Shown: in pieces, positions 1 to 7,616 of the stretch
Layout: every line of letters starts with the position of its first letter
Position numbering within the stretch: the first letter of the stretch is position 1
Assembly (NCBI GenBank): GCA_016234205.1
Contig: JACRGN010000300.1
Span: forward strand, 1 to 57,607
Source: Nitrospinota bacterium
GTDB taxonomy: Bacteria; Nitrospinota; Nitrospinia; UBA9942
Direction of reading: 5' to 3'
Length of the DNA: 57,607 nucleotides
Position numbers and translations under genes: made by a program
Notes under the pieces: generated by a model
Told to the model about the DNA's origin: nothing
Databases searched by the model: none
The model's input: the letters and a program-made list of their open reading frames with translations, nothing else

Positions 1-1227
1 ATAGAGGTGGATGCAGTATGTGAAAGCGGGGCAATGGGGAGGGCGGCTGTCCCTTCAGGTGCATCAACAGGCTCAAGGGAGGCAATAGAGCTTAGGGACG
101 GAGATAAAAAGAGGTTTCTCGGCAAGGGTGTAAAGAAGGCAGTTGAGAATGTAAATAATATCATTGCAGAAGAGATAATAGGCTTAGAGGTATCAGACCA
201 TGTTTATATAGACAATCTATTAATCCAGCTTGACGGGACTGAAAATAAGTCAAAACTTGGTGCAAATGCAATACTGGGAGTATCCCTCGCAGTTGCAAAG
301 GCTGCTGCCGATGAGGCGTGTTTATCTTTATATCAATATATCGGCGGTGTAAATGCAAAGGAACTTCCAGTGCCTATGATGAATATATTGAACGGCGGCT
401 CTCATGCAGACAATAATGTGGATTTTCAGGAATTCATGATAATGCCTGTTGGTGCAAAGAGCCTGTCAGATGCGGTAAGGATGGGTGCAGAGGTTTTCCA
501 TAATCTAAAAAATGTATTAAAAGATAAAGGCTACAACACATCTGTCGGTGATGAGGGAGGCTTTGCACCAAATCTCAAATCAAATGAAGAGGCTGTTCAA
601 ATGGTGATGAAGGGAATTGAAAAGGCTGGATATAAGCCCGGAGATGATGTCCTGATTGCTATGGACTGTGCGGCGAGTGAATTTTATGAAAACGGTAAAT
701 ATACACTTGACGCCGAAAGCAAGCCTGAAAAATCAACTGAGGAGATGATAAAGCTCTATGAAGAACTTGTAGGCAAATATCCTATAATATCCATAGAGGA
801 TGGTCTTTCAGAGGGTGACTGGGATGGCTGGAAGGAATTGACAAAAAGACTCGGAAAAAAGGTTCAGCTTGTAGGAGATGATATATTTGTAACGAATACA
901 TCCATTCTTAGAAAAGGAATCTTGCAGGGGATTGCAAATTCCATATTGATAAAATTAAACCAGATAGGGACTTTGACGGAGACCCTTGATGCTGTTGAAA
1001 TGGCAAAGAGGGCGGGATATACTACAATCATATCCCACAGGTCAGGGGAGACTGAAGATACTACAATCGCCGATGTATCTGTTGCCTGTAATACCGGCCA
1101 GATAAAGACAGGCTCAATGTCAAGGACTGACAGAGTTGCTAAATATAATCAGCTTATCCGCATAGAGGAGGAACTTGGAAAATCCGCTGTCTTCAAGGGA
1201 AAAGGAATTTTTTATAATATAAAATGA
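1..1227 (+). CDS. eno: Enolase (2-phosphoglycerate dehydratase), 5' end outside the window
   Basis: Glycolytic enzyme interconverting 2-phosphoglycerate and phosphoenolpyruvate in the cytoplasm. The frame is open from base 1, so the roughly 20 N-terminal residues lie upstream; the GTG at 7 is internal. Diagnostic segments are visible in order: VPSGASTGSREA near the N-terminus, SVGDEGGFAP, the Mg-binding SIEDGL and GDDIFVTN, the catalytic-lysine segment IKLNQIGTLTET, and SHRSGETEDTTIADV. The remaining 408 residues match the usual length of about 430 once the missing start is added. No neighbour in the pathway is present; the next genes are ftsB-like and trxA. The family call is secure. Confidence 0.97.
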   Translation: MEVDAVCESGAMGRAAVPSGASTGSREAIELRDGDKKRFLGKGVKKAVENVNNIIAEEIIGLEVSDHVYIDNLLIQLDGTENKSKLGANAILGVSLAVAKAAADEACLSLYQYIGGVNAKELPVPMMNILNGGSHADNNVDFQEFMIMPVGAKSLSDAVRMGAEVFHNLKNVLKDKGYNTSVGDEGGFAPNLKSNEEAVQMVMKGIEKAGYKPGDDVLIAMDCAASEFYENGKYTLDAESKPEKSTEEMIKLYEELVGKYPIISIEDGLSEGDWDGWKELTKRLGKKVQLVGDDIFVTNTSILRKGILQGIANSILIKLNQIGTLTETLDAVEMAKRAGYTTIISHRSGETEDTTIADVSVACNTGQIKTGSMSRTDRVAKYNQLIRIEEELGKSAVFKGKGIFYNIK

Positions 1228-1240
1228 ACAAAAACTTAAT

Positions 1241-1340
1241 GAAACCACAGATTACACAGATTTTCACAGATTTTAAAACCTTTAATTATTAGGAAACCAT
1301 GTATGTTATTTCATGGTTTCATGGCTTCCTAATTAATTAT
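1241..1340. repeat. Intergenic composite repeat: ACACAGATT half-element plus GAAACCATG hairpin
   Basis: A left half of the CCACAGATTACACAGATT family (1243-1274) is followed by a hairpin with arms GAAACCATG (1293-1301) and CATGGTTTC (1312-1320), itself bracketed by TTAGGAA and TTCCTAA. The same hairpin family recurs inside the composite at 26.3 kb. The remainder of the gap to 1372 leads into a TATATT motif just before the next start. Confidence 0.7.
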
Positions 1341-1357
1341 TAATTTGCGGTTGCTTT

Positions 1358-1363
1358 TATATT
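1358..1363 (+). promoter_or_regulatory. TATATT, possible -10 element 9 nt before a start codon
   Basis: TATATT is followed by exactly 9 nt and then the ATG at 1373. No Shine-Dalgarno sequence lies between them and no convincing -35 is seen. It belongs to a set of similarly spaced motifs in this window that suggest leaderless transcription. Confidence 0.4.
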
Positions 1364-1372
1364 TTCCTATAC

Positions 1373-1723
1373 ATGAACGATTCCAAATCTGATAATAGAG
1401 ATATAAAAAAAGAGCTTGGTGAGACAAATAAAAAGAGGCTCAAGATACTCCTCCTTGTAAGTCTTTCATTTTTCATCTTTATAGTAACAGCGGCTATATT
1501 CAGAGACGATGGGGTAATTAAGGTATATCACTTGAATAAAAAAGTTGAATTATTAAAGAATAATATCTCAAAATTAAAAAAAGAAAATGAAAAACTTAAT
1601 TCAGAAGTGTATGCACTAAAAAATGATTCCTCTTATATTGAAAAGATTGCGAGGGAGGATTTAGGGCTTGTAAAACAGGATGAAGTTGTATTTGAGTTTG
1701 TAGAAAAAGATAACAAAAAGTGA
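1373..1723 (+). CDS. FtsB/DivIC-like septum formation initiator protein
   Basis: Small bitopic division protein expected to join the FtsQLB-type divisome complex. The 116-residue product has a basic cytoplasmic N-terminus, one membrane helix (about residues 24-43), then a periplasmic leucine/lysine-rich coiled coil (about 52-85). It ends with the segment AREDLGLVKQDEVVFEF, which resembles the conserved end of FtsB/DivIC proteins. Its position directly after eno is a common arrangement for ftsB. There is no clear ribosome-binding site; a TATATT lies 9 nt before the ATG. The family is recognised from architecture plus this C-terminal motif; the exact paralogue (FtsB or DivIC) is not resolved. 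Confidence 0.8.
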   Translation: MNDSKSDNRDIKKELGETNKKRLKILLLVSLSFFIFIVTAAIFRDDGVIKVYHLNKKVELLKNNISKLKKENEKLNSEVYALKNDSSYIEKIAREDLGLVKQDEVVFEFVEKDNKK

Positions 1724-1726
1724 ATT

Positions 1727-1780
1727 AAACAGGATATACAGGATAAAAAATCTTAACCATCGTGTTAATCCTGTCAAATT
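1727..1780. repeat. Imperfect inverted repeat ACAGGATATACAGGAT type
   Basis: Left part AACAGGATATACAGGAT and right part ATCCTGTCAAAT form an imperfect palindrome between the ftsB-like gene and trxA. It looks like a further member of the dispersed intergenic hairpins; it is not followed by a T-tract, so a terminator role is doubtful. Confidence 0.45.
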
Positions 1781-1798
1781 ATAATTAGGGAGGAATTT

Positions 1799-2125
1799 AT
1801 GGCAGATAATGTATTACATTTTTCTGATGCGGATTTTGACGAGAAGGTTATAAAATCAGATAAGCCTACTATAGTTGACTTCTGGGCAGAGTGGTGTGCA
1901 CCCTGCCGTATGATTGCACCTGCAATTCAGGAGCTTGCAGATGAATATGCCGGCAAGGTAAATATAGGAAAGCTGAATGTAGATGAAAATCCTAAAACAG
2001 CTACCAAATATGGCATCCGCGGTATCCCGACACTGCTTATCATTAAAAACGGAAATGTAGTCCAGCAGATAGTCGGCGTAAAACCAAAAGCAGAGATAAA
2101 AAAGATTATTGACAGTGTAGCTTAA
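1799..2125 (+). CDS. trxA: Thioredoxin
   Basis: Cytoplasmic dithiol-disulfide oxidoreductase that keeps protein thiols reduced. The 108-residue length is typical. The active-site WCAPC lies at residues 32-36 in the context FWAEWCAPC, and the cis-proline segment GIPTLLI is present near residue 77. No signal peptide is visible, so it is the cytosolic type rather than a TlpA/DsbE-like protein (one of those is at 39.8 kb). A good ribosome-binding site (GGGAGGA) precedes the ATG. A strong hairpin with T-rich tail follows the gene. Confidence 0.96.
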   Translation: MADNVLHFSDADFDEKVIKSDKPTIVDFWAEWCAPCRMIAPAIQELADEYAGKVNIGKLNVDENPKTATKYGIRGIPTLLIIKNGNVVQQIVGVKPKAEIKKIIDSVA

Positions 2126-2137
2126 AATACCCGTCAC

Positions 2138-2172
2138 CCCCGCACATAATTTATGTGCGGGGTTTGTTTTCT
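2138..2172 (+). terminator. Intrinsic terminator after trxA, also a dispersed repeat
   Basis: A 12-bp perfect stem (CCCCGCACATAA at 2138-2149 with its complement at 2151-2162) is followed by TTTGTTTTCTT. The same hairpin recurs at 17629-17655 and 41085-41111, so it is a repeated module that can act as a terminator here. Confidence 0.75.
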
Positions 2173-2192
2173 TGCCAATTAATCCCTTCTAT

Positions 2193-2198
2193 TATAAA
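2193..2198 (+). promoter_or_regulatory. TATAAA, possible -10 element 8 nt before uppS
   Basis: TATAAA is followed by 8 nt and the uppS ATG, with no Shine-Dalgarno sequence between. It lies just after the terminator of trxA, so a new transcript probably begins here, possibly leaderless. Confidence 0.35.
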
Positions 2199-2206
2199 AT
2201 GTTTTC

Positions 2207-2986
2207 ATGTCTAATCCTGCTCTACTCAAACAGATAGATACTAATAACCTGCCAAACCATATTGCCATAATCATGGATGGAAATGGCAGATGGGCAAAGA
2301 AGAGGTTTCTGCCGCGGATTGCAGGTCACAGAGCAGGGGTTAAAACTGTAGACAGGATTGTAACTATCTGCCGAAAAATCGGCATCAAGGCACTCACCCT
2401 CTATTCTTTCTCTGAAGAAAACTGGAGCAGGCCTAAAAATGAAATCAATGCCCTCATGGAGATTTTAAAAAGGTATCTGAAAAAAGAGTTGGACAGGATG
2501 CTGAAGGAGGATATAAGATTTAACACAATCGGCACTATAGACAATCTACCGTCATCAGCCCAGAAGATAATAGAGGATGCAAAGGAGAGGACAAAAAATA
2601 ATAAAGGAATGGTGCTGACACTTGCACTCAGTTACGGTTCAAGGAGCGAGATAGTTGATGCTGTAAAAGAGATAGCATCCGACATCGAAAAAAATAAAAT
2701 CTCTATTGAAGACATAACGCCCGGATTATTTCAGTCATATCTTTATACAAAAGACCTTCCCGAACCTGATTTGTTGATTAGAACAAGCGGGGAATTGAGG
2801 ATAAGTAATTTCCTCCTCTATCAGATAGCCTATGCAGAGCTTTATTTTACCGATCTCCTCTGGCCTGATTTTAAAGAGGATGATTTATTAAAGGCTGTCA
2901 TAGAGTTTCAGACGAGGGAGAGGAGATTTGGAATGACAGGGGAACAGATGAGACAGACAAGAATGTCTGTCCTACCGCTTTTATGA
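2207..2986 (+). CDS. uppS: Isoprenyl transferase (undecaprenyl diphosphate synthase)
   Basis: Cytoplasmic cis-prenyltransferase that condenses isopentenyl diphosphate onto farnesyl diphosphate to make the C55 lipid carrier for wall and O-antigen synthesis. The 259-residue protein carries the family signature IIMDGNGRWAK with its catalytic Asp, the segment YSFSEENWSRP, and the C-terminal RTSGELRISNFLLYQ and FTDLLWPDF motifs. It overlaps cdsA by four bases (ATGA), indicating translational coupling in a uppS-cdsA-dxr lipid operon. No Shine-Dalgarno is apparent. Confidence 0.96.
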   Translation: MSNPALLKQIDTNNLPNHIAIIMDGNGRWAKKRFLPRIAGHRAGVKTVDRIVTICRKIGIKALTLYSFSEENWSRPKNEINALMEILKRYLKKELDRMLKEDIRFNTIGTIDNLPSSAQKIIEDAKERTKNNKGMVLTLALSYGSRSEIVDAVKEIASDIEKNKISIEDITPGLFQSYLYTKDLPEPDLLIRTSGELRISNFLLYQIAYAELYFTDLLWPDFKEDDLLKAVIEFQTRERRFGMTGEQMRQTRMSVLPLL

Positions 2987-3801
2987 CAAGAGTTATTAGC
3001 TCCATTGTGTCCTTACCAATACTCCTCGCCATAATATATTTTGGAACACCATTTCATTTCTTTTTACTATTAGAGTTTGCAATATTTATCGGTTTATATG
3101 AATTTTACAGGATGATTGAAAAAGGGGGGCTCGGATGCTATAAATGGGCAGGTATTATTCTTGGAATCCTTCTTTCTCTTGCTATCTTCAAAGGGACACA
3201 TATCAATCTTGTAATTGCATCATCCGTTATAATACTCTTTATCATAAGAATATTTGAAGGAAATAATCCCCCCACCCCCACCTTTAATAAAGGGGGGCAG
3301 GAGGGATTTTCTTATGTCTCAAATACTATTTTTGGAATAGTGTATGTCAGTTTCCTTATGAGCTATCTGGGTGTTATAAGGAATAGCGGAGATAATGGGA
3401 GAGAGTTAATCTTTTTTGTTTTACTTATCACATGGATGGGGGATACAACCGCATACTATGGCGGAAAGGGTTTTGGCAAACATAAATTAGCCCCCGCCAT
3501 AAGCCCTAATAAAACTGTAGAGGGTGCAATAGCAGGATTAATGGGCAGTATAGTTGGTGCAATAATTGCAAAATTATGGTTTCTTGATATAAGCATTTTA
3601 AATGCAATTGCTGCCGGAATCTTAATCGGTGTATTTGGACAGTTTGGCGATTTAAGCGAATCTATCATAAAAAGAAATCTGCAGGTAAAGGATTCTGGAG
3701 GTATAATCCCGGGGCACGGCGGGATACTTGACAGGGTTGACAGCCTCCTATTCTCAGCCCCTGTGTTTTATTATTATTATGCGTATATTATAATGCACTG
3801 A
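2983..3801 (+). CDS. cdsA: Phosphatidate cytidylyltransferase, with an in-frame repeat insertion
   Basis: Integral membrane enzyme making CDP-diacylglycerol from phosphatidate and CTP. The 272-residue product has about seven hydrophobic segments and the C-terminal signature VKDSGGIIPGHGGILDRVDS; ISPNKTVEGA precedes it. The start overlaps the uppS stop (ATGA). Residues about 94-109 (NPPTPTFNKGGQEG) are encoded by a GC-rich palindrome (3264-3310) of the CCCCC..GGGGG family found elsewhere in this window; it sits in a loop between membrane helices. The enzyme itself looks intact, so the insertion is probably tolerated. Confidence 0.95.
   Translation: MTRVISSIVSLPILLAIIYFGTPFHFFLLLEFAIFIGLYEFYRMIEKGGLGCYKWAGIILGILLSLAIFKGTHINLVIASSVIILFIIRIFEGNNPPTPTFNKGGQEGFSYVSNTIFGIVYVSFLMSYLGVIRNSGDNGRELIFFVLLITWMGDTTAYYGGKGFGKHKLAPAISPNKTVEGAIAGLMGSIVGAIIAKLWFLDISILNAIAAGILIGVFGQFGDLSESIIKRNLQVKDSGGIIPGHGGILDRVDSLLFSAPVFYYYYAYIIMH
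3264..3310. repeat. CCCCC/GGGGG palindrome inside cdsA
   Basis: An inverted repeat around ACCTTTAATAAAGGGGGG lies within codons 94-109 of cdsA and keeps the frame. Relatives occur in recX (13374-13417), the pentahaem cytochrome gene (47958-48005) and before pstS (50010-50037). Confidence 0.75.
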
Positions 3802-3811
3802 AACATAAAAA

Positions 3812-3850
3812 TTAATGAAACCACAGATTACACAGATTTTCAAAAAAAAA
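3812..3850. repeat. Half copy of the CCACAGATTACACAGATT element
   Basis: AAACCACAGATTACACAGATT followed by an A-rich run fills the cdsA-dxr gap. The right arm expected of a full element is missing. Confidence 0.6.
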
Positions 3851-3872
3851 GAATTAGGGTATTAGTGAATTA

Positions 3873-5042
3873 ATGAAAAAAATTTCAATCCTCGGCTCAA
3901 CAGGTTCAATAGGGGTAAATGCACTTGATGTCATTAGCAGACACCCTGATAAATTTCAGATAGTGGCTCTTGCCGCCGGTGAAAATGACTCGCTCCTCCA
4001 ATCTCAAATTGATAGATTCAAGCCAAAAATAGCAGCCCTCTTTAATGAAAAAAGCTCAGATAAATTAAAGAAGACAATAAAAGATAAGAATGTAAAGATT
4101 GTATCAGGAGTTGACGGCGTAATTGAGGCGGCTACTATTAGAGAGGCAGACATGGTCATCTCTGCCATTGTAGGTGCGGCAGGGCTGATACCAACCATCT
4201 CGGCAATAAAGGCAAAAAAAGATATTGCCCTCGCAAACAAAGAGACCCTCGTCATGGCAGGCGAGATCGTAATGAGGGAGGCGGAAGGCAAATGCAGGAT
4301 TATACCTGTTGACAGTGAACACAGTGCAATATTTCAATCGCTCACAGGAGAAAAAAGAGAAAGCATAAGAAAATTGATACTCACTGCATCAGGTGGTCCA
4401 TTTAGGAATTACCCGGAGGAACAATTTAAGGATATTAAGCCCGAAGATGCCCTTAAACACCCCAACTGGCGGATGGGTCAAAAAATAACTATAGACTCAG
4501 CTACTTTAATGAATAAGGGCTTTGAGGTTATTGAGGCAAAGTGGCTATTCGGCATAGCAGATGAAAATATAGAGGTCTTAATACACCCGCAGAGTATAAT
4601 CCACTCCCTTGTAGAATTTATTGACGGCTCTGTCCTTGCCCAGCTCGGCATCCCTGACATGAGGATACCAATCTCTTATGCATTGAACTACCCTGACAGA
4701 TTGGAGAACACATTACCTTCCCTTAATCTGGCAGAAGTAAAAAACCTTTCCTTTGAAAAACCTGATACTGAAAAATTCCCATGTCTTAAACTTGCCTTTG
4801 AGTCATTAAAGAAAGGTGAGACTATGCCGGCGGTTTTAAATGCCTCAAATGAGGTGGCAGTCAATGCCTTTTTAAATAGTGAGATTTCTTTCAATGAAAT
4901 ACCTGAAATCATAAAACAAACTATGAATGCTCATAAGGTCAGCCATGCAAAAGAAATCTCTGATATTTTAAAGGCGGACAGATGGGCAAGAGAGTATGCA
5001 AAAACCGAAATTCAAAAGTCAAAAGAACAAAAACCTAATTAA
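3873..5042 (+). CDS. dxr: 1-deoxy-D-xylulose 5-phosphate reductoisomerase
   Basis: Second step of the MEP isoprenoid pathway: converts DXP to 2-C-methyl-D-erythritol 4-phosphate with NADPH in the cytoplasm. The 389-residue length is standard. Visible motifs are the NADPH-binding GSTGSIG at the N-terminus, ANKETLVMAG, the metal/substrate segment PVDSEHSAIFQ, TASGGPF, and HPNWRMGQKITIDSATLMNKG. With ispG (26.4 kb) and uppS it shows that this organism uses the MEP route. The C-terminal tail is lysine-rich and low in complexity and runs up to a long repeat. Confidence 0.97.
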   Translation: MKKISILGSTGSIGVNALDVISRHPDKFQIVALAAGENDSLLQSQIDRFKPKIAALFNEKSSDKLKKTIKDKNVKIVSGVDGVIEAATIREADMVISAIVGAAGLIPTISAIKAKKDIALANKETLVMAGEIVMREAEGKCRIIPVDSEHSAIFQSLTGEKRESIRKLILTASGGPFRNYPEEQFKDIKPEDALKHPNWRMGQKITIDSATLMNKGFEVIEAKWLFGIADENIEVLIHPQSIIHSLVEFIDGSVLAQLGIPDMRIPISYALNYPDRLENTLPSLNLAEVKNLSFEKPDTEKFPCLKLAFESLKKGETMPAVLNASNEVAVNAFLNSEISFNEIPEIIKQTMNAHKVSHAKEISDILKADRWAREYAKTEIQKSKEQKPN

Positions 5043-5229
5043 ACCACTGAGACACTGAGGCACTGAGAAAGACTCAAAAAATAAAGACACTGAAAGACAC
5101 AGATAAATTATGATTAACACAGAAATAAAGAACCACAAAAATCATAAATAATCTGTGTAAATCCGTGTCAAAAAAGATTGGTTTTTTTCTCTGTGTCTCC
5201 GTGCCTCTGTGGTAAATTTTTATAATTCC
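5042..5229. repeat. Long nested hairpin repeat between dxr and pgpA
   Basis: The left arm (ACCACTGAGACACTGAGGCA) and right arm (CTCTGTGTCTCCGTGCCTCT) enclose a second pair, AACACAGA and TCTGTGT. The element ends in TATAATTCC, placing a -10-like motif 10 nt before the pgpA start. It fills the whole intergenic gap. Confidence 0.75.
5221..5226 (+). promoter_or_regulatory. TATAAT, possible -10 of pgpA supplied by the repeat end
   Basis: TATAAT is followed by 10 nt and ATG with no Shine-Dalgarno sequence. A -35 match is not seen at the usual distance. Leaderless transcription is possible. Confidence 0.4.
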
Positions 5230-5236
5230 CTTTTCA

Positions 5237-5794
5237 ATGACACATCTTATAAAATTCATAGCCACAGGGTTTTACAGCGGTTATTCTCCAGTAGCACCCG
5301 GGACAGCAGGGTCTGTCGTCGGTGTATTAATATACCTATTAGCTTTCAGCCTTCAGCTTTCGGCTTTCAGCTATTTTTTGCTCACTATATCAATAGTATT
5401 AATTGGTATCTGGGTTTCAGGAAAGGCTGAGGAGATATTTGCAAAAGAAGAGGATGACCTCCCCGCTTCCCATTGCAATGCTTCGCAACAATGGGAGCCC
5501 TGCCCCTCCTTACGAAGGAGGGGAAAGAGGGGTGGTAAAGACTCCCAGAAGATTGTAATAGATGAGATTGCAGGGATGCTTATATCCCTATTTATGCTGC
5601 CGCATGGGTTCTGGGTGGTGTTATCAGGTTTTATAATTTTCAGGATAATTGATATTTCAAAACCTTTTTATATATTGGAAAGACTGCCAAAAGGTTTCGG
5701 GGTGATGATGGACGATGTTGCGGCAGGCATTGCAACAAATCTGATATTACGCATCTTCCTGTTCTTAACTCAAATTATGCAATTTGTCTTTTAG
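5237..5794 (+). CDS. pgpA: Phosphatidylglycerophosphatase A with repeat-derived insertions
   Basis: Membrane phosphatase removing the phosphate of phosphatidylglycerophosphate to give phosphatidylglycerol, fitting the phospholipid context of cdsA. The N-terminal SGYSPVAPGTAGS and the central IVIDEIAGML motifs are typical of PgpA, and the C-terminal DDVAAGI is present. The length of 185 is slightly above usual because residues about 75-100 come from two adjacent palindromes (5461-5537). Residues about 35-46 (LAFSLQLSAFSY) are coded by a TTTCAGC tandem repeat that forms part of a membrane helix. The start lies just after a repeat ending in TATAAT. Confidence 0.92.
   Translation: MTHLIKFIATGFYSGYSPVAPGTAGSVVGVLIYLLAFSLQLSAFSYFLLTISIVLIGIWVSGKAEEIFAKEEDDLPASHCNASQQWEPCPSLRRRGKRGGKDSQKIVIDEIAGMLISLFMLPHGFWVVLSGFIIFRIIDISKPFYILERLPKGFGVMMDDVAAGIATNLILRIFLFLTQIMQFVF
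5461..5537. repeat. Two adjacent palindromes inside pgpA
   Basis: The first palindrome is built around CCCATTGC..GCAACAATGGG, the second around CCCCTCCTTACGAAGGAGGGG. Together they add about 26 codons in frame before the conserved KIVIDEIAG motif of PgpA. Confidence 0.7.
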
Positions 5795-5802
5795 AAAATA
5801 CA

Positions 5803-5831
5803 TTGACATTTGAATTGTCGTAAACTATATT
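5803..5831 (+). promoter_or_regulatory. Sigma70-type promoter for the envelope operon
   Basis: TTGACA (5803-5808), a 17-nt spacer and TATATT (5826-5831) form a near-consensus promoter about 32 nt before the ATG at 5863. A ribosome-binding site AAGGA follows. This is one of the clearest conventional promoters in the window. Confidence 0.75.
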
Positions 5832-5862
5832 GACTACCATAGATGCACAGAAGGATTAAAAA

Positions 5863-7605
5863 ATGAAAAAGATTTTAGGATTCTCTTCTGTAATACTACT
5901 ATTTGCAATAATCTCAATCGCAGGTGTATCCGGGTGCGGCTCAGAGTTAAATAGTAATAATACAGATAAAAAAATCAAAGTTACTATTCCATTTGATTTA
6001 TCCGAAAAATCCCTCCAGAAATCAAACCAAACAGGTAATCCAAATCAATTTTATGGTCCAGCCCCTTCCAATGTCCGTTCTATCCGGGTAGATGCAGTTT
6101 ATCGTGATGGCCGAAAGATTTCCAGCACCATAGATGTAGCAGGGGGGACTTATGTAGAAGCCAATATGGAAGTGGATGCAGGCGACTATGTATTTTTTAA
6201 CGCCTTTGCCTATGACGGAACTGGAGGCACAGGAAATCTGCTTTATTTAGGGGCATCCTCACCTCAGACACTCGTAATGGGGATGTCTTATGATATTCTT
6301 ATTCAAATGAGTGCCAATAATAATACACCGCCTGCAGTAAGCTCTGTAAGTCCTTCTAATGGGGCTACGGGTGTGCCGACCAGTAGTATCCTGACTGTTA
6401 TATTCTCAAAGCCAATGGACCCTTCAACCATTAGTTCCAGTAGTTCCTCCGCAATTACTTCAAGTCCTAGTATTAATTGCGGCGGCACAACAACATACAG
6501 TGGCACGACTGCAACATGCACACCATCACCTGCCCTCTCTCCCAACACTACCTATACAATTACTTTTACGACAGGGGTAAAGGACTTAGCAGGTAATGCA
6601 ATGGCAAGCAGTTACACATGGAGTTTTACAACAGGGGCAGACGGAGGGGGTGGAGGCGGAGGTGGAACATCACTGCCGTCAGCATTTAGTTTTAGTTTAC
6701 CATTAAATGGCTCACAAGGGGTTTCACTAACACCAACACTTTCATGGGCAGATTCTGTAGGAGAGACAAGTTACGCAATAGAAATTGCTACAGATCCCGG
6801 ATTTACAGCGATGGCACATAGTGCAACCGTAGGCACTGATATAATAAGCTATACAGTATCTACAGGTCTCTCTCCATCAATTACATACTACTGGAGGGTA
6901 AAGGCTATAAATTCATACGGGGCTACTACTGTATCAAATTCACCATTTACTTTTACAACTACCAGTGGAGGGGGAGGCGGAGGAGGTGGCGACACAACAC
7001 CGCCGACAGTAAGCTCTGTAAGTCCTGTTTCCGGAGCTACGAGTGTGCCTACGAGCAGTATTATTACAATAATATTCTCGGAGGCAATGACTTCTTCGAG
7101 CATTACCACAAGCACAATTATATTGAGTCCTAATCCCGGTTACTCTGTAAACTATAGCAGTGGAACTGCCACGATTACACCCACAACACTTAGTTCAAGC
7201 ACCACATACACTGTTACAATTAAGACAGGAGTAAAGGATTCTGCAGGAAATGCAATGACAAGTGATTATTCATGGAGCTTTACAACAGCAGGAGGTGGTG
7301 ACACCACACCACCTACGGTAAGTTCAGTATCTCCTGCTAGTGGGGCAACAGGTGTAACACCAAGTGGTATCATCACTATCATATTTTCAGAGGCGATGAC
7401 TTCTTCGAGCATTACCACAAGCACAATTACTGTAATTCCTGTCTTTGCTGGCTTTACTGTAAGCTACTCTGGAACAACTGCTACAGTTACACCAACATGG
7501 TCCGGCACCACCACTTACACAGTTACGGTTACGACAGGGGTAAAGGATGCTGCGGGGAATGCAATGACAAGCCCATATTCATGGAGTTTTACAACTTCGC
7601 CATAG
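5863..7605 (+). CDS. Exported lipoprotein with three Ig-like (Big_5) domains and an FN3-like domain
   Basis: The product (580 residues) starts with a signal peptide whose lipobox-like VSGC places the lipidated Cys near residue 25. After a first domain of about 125 residues there are repeated beta-sandwich units of the SbsA/Big_5 type: each begins PxVSSVSPxxGATxV and ends YxWSFTT (about 155-257, 378-473 and 478-578). Between units 1 and 2 is an FN3-like domain (about 268-368). Gly-rich linkers (GGGGGG) separate them. It is probably a surface or periplasmic adhesion/scaffold protein; the ligand is unknown. It heads an operon with a TPR/beta-barrel protein and a FecR-domain protein and has a strong promoter upstream. 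Confidence 0.85.
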   Translation: MKKILGFSSVILLFAIISIAGVSGCGSELNSNNTDKKIKVTIPFDLSEKSLQKSNQTGNPNQFYGPAPSNVRSIRVDAVYRDGRKISSTIDVAGGTYVEANMEVDAGDYVFFNAFAYDGTGGTGNLLYLGASSPQTLVMGMSYDILIQMSANNNTPPAVSSVSPSNGATGVPTSSILTVIFSKPMDPSTISSSSSSAITSSPSINCGGTTTYSGTTATCTPSPALSPNTTYTITFTTGVKDLAGNAMASSYTWSFTTGADGGGGGGGGTSLPSAFSFSLPLNGSQGVSLTPTLSWADSVGETSYAIEIATDPGFTAMAHSATVGTDIISYTVSTGLSPSITYYWRVKAINSYGATTVSNSPFTFTTTSGGGGGGGGDTTPPTVSSVSPVSGATSVPTSSIITIIFSEAMTSSSITTSTIILSPNPGYSVNYSSGTATITPTTLSSSTTYTVTIKTGVKDSAGNAMTSDYSWSFTTAGGGDTTPPTVSSVSPASGATGVTPSGIITIIFSEAMTSSSITTSTITVIPVFAGFTVSYSGTTATVTPTWSGTTTYTVTVTTGVKDAAGNAMTSPYSWSFTTSP

Positions 7606-7616
7606 GAAATATAAAT

